Of a stretch of 64,000 nt of DNA, positions 62,695-64,000 are shown piece after piece. This DNA is from Mortierella sp. BCC40632 (taxonomy: Eukaryota; Mortierellomycota; Mortierellomycetes; Mortierellales; Mortierellaceae): contig WAEK01000001.1 in the NCBI GenBank assembly GCA_011634665.1, positions 1,193,501 to 1,257,500 of the forward strand. Direction: 5' to 3'. The notes below the pieces were generated by a model. The model worked only from the letters and a program-made list of their open reading frames with translations, searched no databases and was not told the DNA's origin. The translations under genes and the position numbers were made by a program. Position 1 is the first letter of the stretch. Each line of letters starts with the position of its first letter.

Positions 62695-64000
62695 CCCTTC
62701 AATCCCTGGGTTTTAGAGGCCACATCCTATGATGAACCAGAACTTTGCAGGGCGTCAGGTTTTTGTCGGAAATGTGCGTGGCCGTTTACTTGAAATCACT
62801 GCTAAAGATACCCTGAATCTAGCAACATAATACTGAGACTCCTTTTTATTCAATCTAGCTTCCGTTTCAGTGTCAATGGCAGGATCTAAAGGATTTGTTC
62901 CGCAAAGCAGGACCCGTCCTCCGCGCGGATGTTGCTCTCGGATTTGATGGACGCAGCCGAGGTTTTGGATCAGTACTATTTGTGAATCCTGAAGACGCCA
63001 AGAAAGCCATTGGTAAATGGCAAATTCAATTGCAGTAGCTTCCACCAGTGTATTTACCACCACTAACTGCCTGGAAGACTCGGGTACTAATATTGCTTCT
63101 ATTCACTTTATTGGTTGGCACAACTGTAGAGACGTTCGACAACTTTGAGTTCCAAGGACGCAATCTCCGTGTGCATTACGATCGCTATAGCCATCTGGGC
63201 CATGGCCCTCCAGTGGGAAACAACATGGGGCCGATGATGCACCCACACCCTCCACCCCCTCACCCTCACGGACACCCTCATCATCTGCCACACCAGGCAC
63301 TCCACCCGCATCCTCATCACCGAATGCACCCTATGCATGCGCAACATAACCATGGATTCCCAGGCACTTTTCATCCTCAACAGCATATGATACCTCTAGG
63401 AAACCACTCAATCGGCCCGCAAGGCCAGTTTGGTGCAGGACCGCCATTGTACAATGGACGACCCTTCTCTCCAACACTCTTAGGTCCTGGCACAAACCTT
63501 GCCGGGGATTTCAGTCATTCAAGCAAGGGCCCCATACCTTCTAATGCACCCGATGGATCTAGCCTATCAAACGCTGCCAATAACAGCGTTGCAACGCCTC
63601 CCGGATTTGAACCAACATCTGGGTCGCTCGGAATGACTTCACCTAGTGCATCCTCGAGTAGTGCATCAATCGCCACAGGCTCTGATGTAACAATGGCCCC
63701 TATGGTGCTAGGAGGCGGAGCAGCGCCCCTGAGTATTCCAATGCTACACAATGCACCCCAACCTTATCCATTTTTGATGAATCTTGGCGCAATCCGCAAG
63801 CCTCCTGGTGTCCATGATTCGTTGAATGAATCATCTGGTGCAAACCTACTTGGCGGTGTTGCAGGAAGCGAAAACGATTTTGCGGTGCTGGGAAATCCTT
63901 ATCACTTTGTGCAGGAGGCTCCTTCGCCTGATAGTGGCGACACTACAAATGCTAGTGAAGCTGGCAATGTGAACAACGTCACCGCCAATGGCAGCAACAA
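60828..64000 (+). CDS. Three-RRM mRNA-binding protein, Gbp2/Hrb1-like (3' end outside window)
   Basis: Exons 60828-60863, 61097-61109, 61223-61242, 61348-61468, 61572-61621, 61725-61778, 61870-62082, 62175-62328, 62402-62565, 62717-62773, 62859-63012 and 63130-beyond 64000. RRM1 is RQLFVGN + IPYW + VTWRELK + DLFRSAGVVQRANIVL, stitched from a 13-nt and a 20-nt exon; RRM2 has HVGN + IPFRVRWQDLKDLFRQAG; RRM3 has VFVGN + LPFQCQWQDLKDLFRKAG. The W(Q/R)(D/E)LKDLFR...G pattern in all three copies is that of Gbp2/Hrb1, shuttling proteins that load on mRNA through TREX/THO for quality-controlled export. Intron 61243-61347 has a GC donor (AAG|GCAAGC). Past RRM3 comes a His/Pro-rich stretch (about 63230-63350) and a disordered Gly/Ser/Asn/Pro tail. 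About 635 residues are visible. Confidence 0.9.
60975..61093. repeat. (CTTTT)n / (TCTTTT)n repeat in intron 1 of the Gbp2-like gene
   Basis: Five- and six-base CTTTT/CTCTTTT units run right up to the acceptor at 61096, so the repeat doubles as an extended polypyrimidine tract. Confidence 0.9.

Overview
The window looks like nuclear DNA from a filamentous early-diverging fungus, most likely Mortierellomycota (Mortierella/Linnemannia type). This is inference from gene content and style. Fungal markers are Chs7, a siderophore-type MFS carrier, an Rsp5-like ligase and a Ras1-type GTPase. Genes are compact and rich in short GT-AG introns, while NCBP3 and IBTK homologues are genes missing from the common yeast models. 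Splice junctions were placed by hand so that every coding phase closes and the joined protein follows the known family.

Layout. 1-234 is the C-terminal end of an ER UDP-glucose:glycoprotein glucosyltransferase ending in KDEL. 235-6849 is a microsatellite-rich stretch holding one probable gene of unknown function: polyglutamine, then proline, then four Arg-rich repeats of about 50 residues, then an acidic tail. 6850-9260 (-) is CPD photolyase; 9708-13962 (-) is the Rsp5/NEDD4 ubiquitin ligase; 14581-16365 (+) is the tRNA thiolase Ncs6/Ctu1. Next come a tiny membrane protein (16504-16695) and a DUF1294 protein (16769-17270). After a 1.9 kb gap are an MFS siderophore-type transporter (19193-21126) and a small secreted four-cysteine protein (21716-22159).

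22528-27167 (-) is Las21/Gpi7, which shares a 173-bp divergent promoter with an NCBP3-like RNA-binding protein (27341-29745, +). 30553-32386 (-) is RNase P/MRP subunit p40. 32962-36530 (+) is a PAK-like kinase with two CRIB motifs and an altered catalytic loop. 37222-39027 (-) is a homeodomain factor. 39458-46900 (-) is the ASCC3/Slh1 double-cassette helicase, head to head (153 bp) with an IBTK-like ankyrin/RCC1/BTB protein (47054-52052, +). 53871-55730 (-) is the chitin-synthase export chaperone Chs7, 56923-59481 (-) is Ras, and 60828-64000 (+, cut by the window edge) is a three-RRM Gbp2/Hrb1-like mRNA-binding protein.

There is no operon-like logic. Themes that recur are RNA handling (Ctu1, NCBP3, Rpp40, Slh1, Gbp2), polarity and cell-wall signalling (Ras, PAK, Chs7, Las21) and ubiquitin control (Rsp5, IBTK). 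The least explained items are the Arg-repeat/acidic protein at 1.5-3.5 kb, the tandem-CRIB kinase and the secreted CX3C-x15-CX3C protein. No tRNA, rRNA, CRISPR array or intact transposon was recognised.
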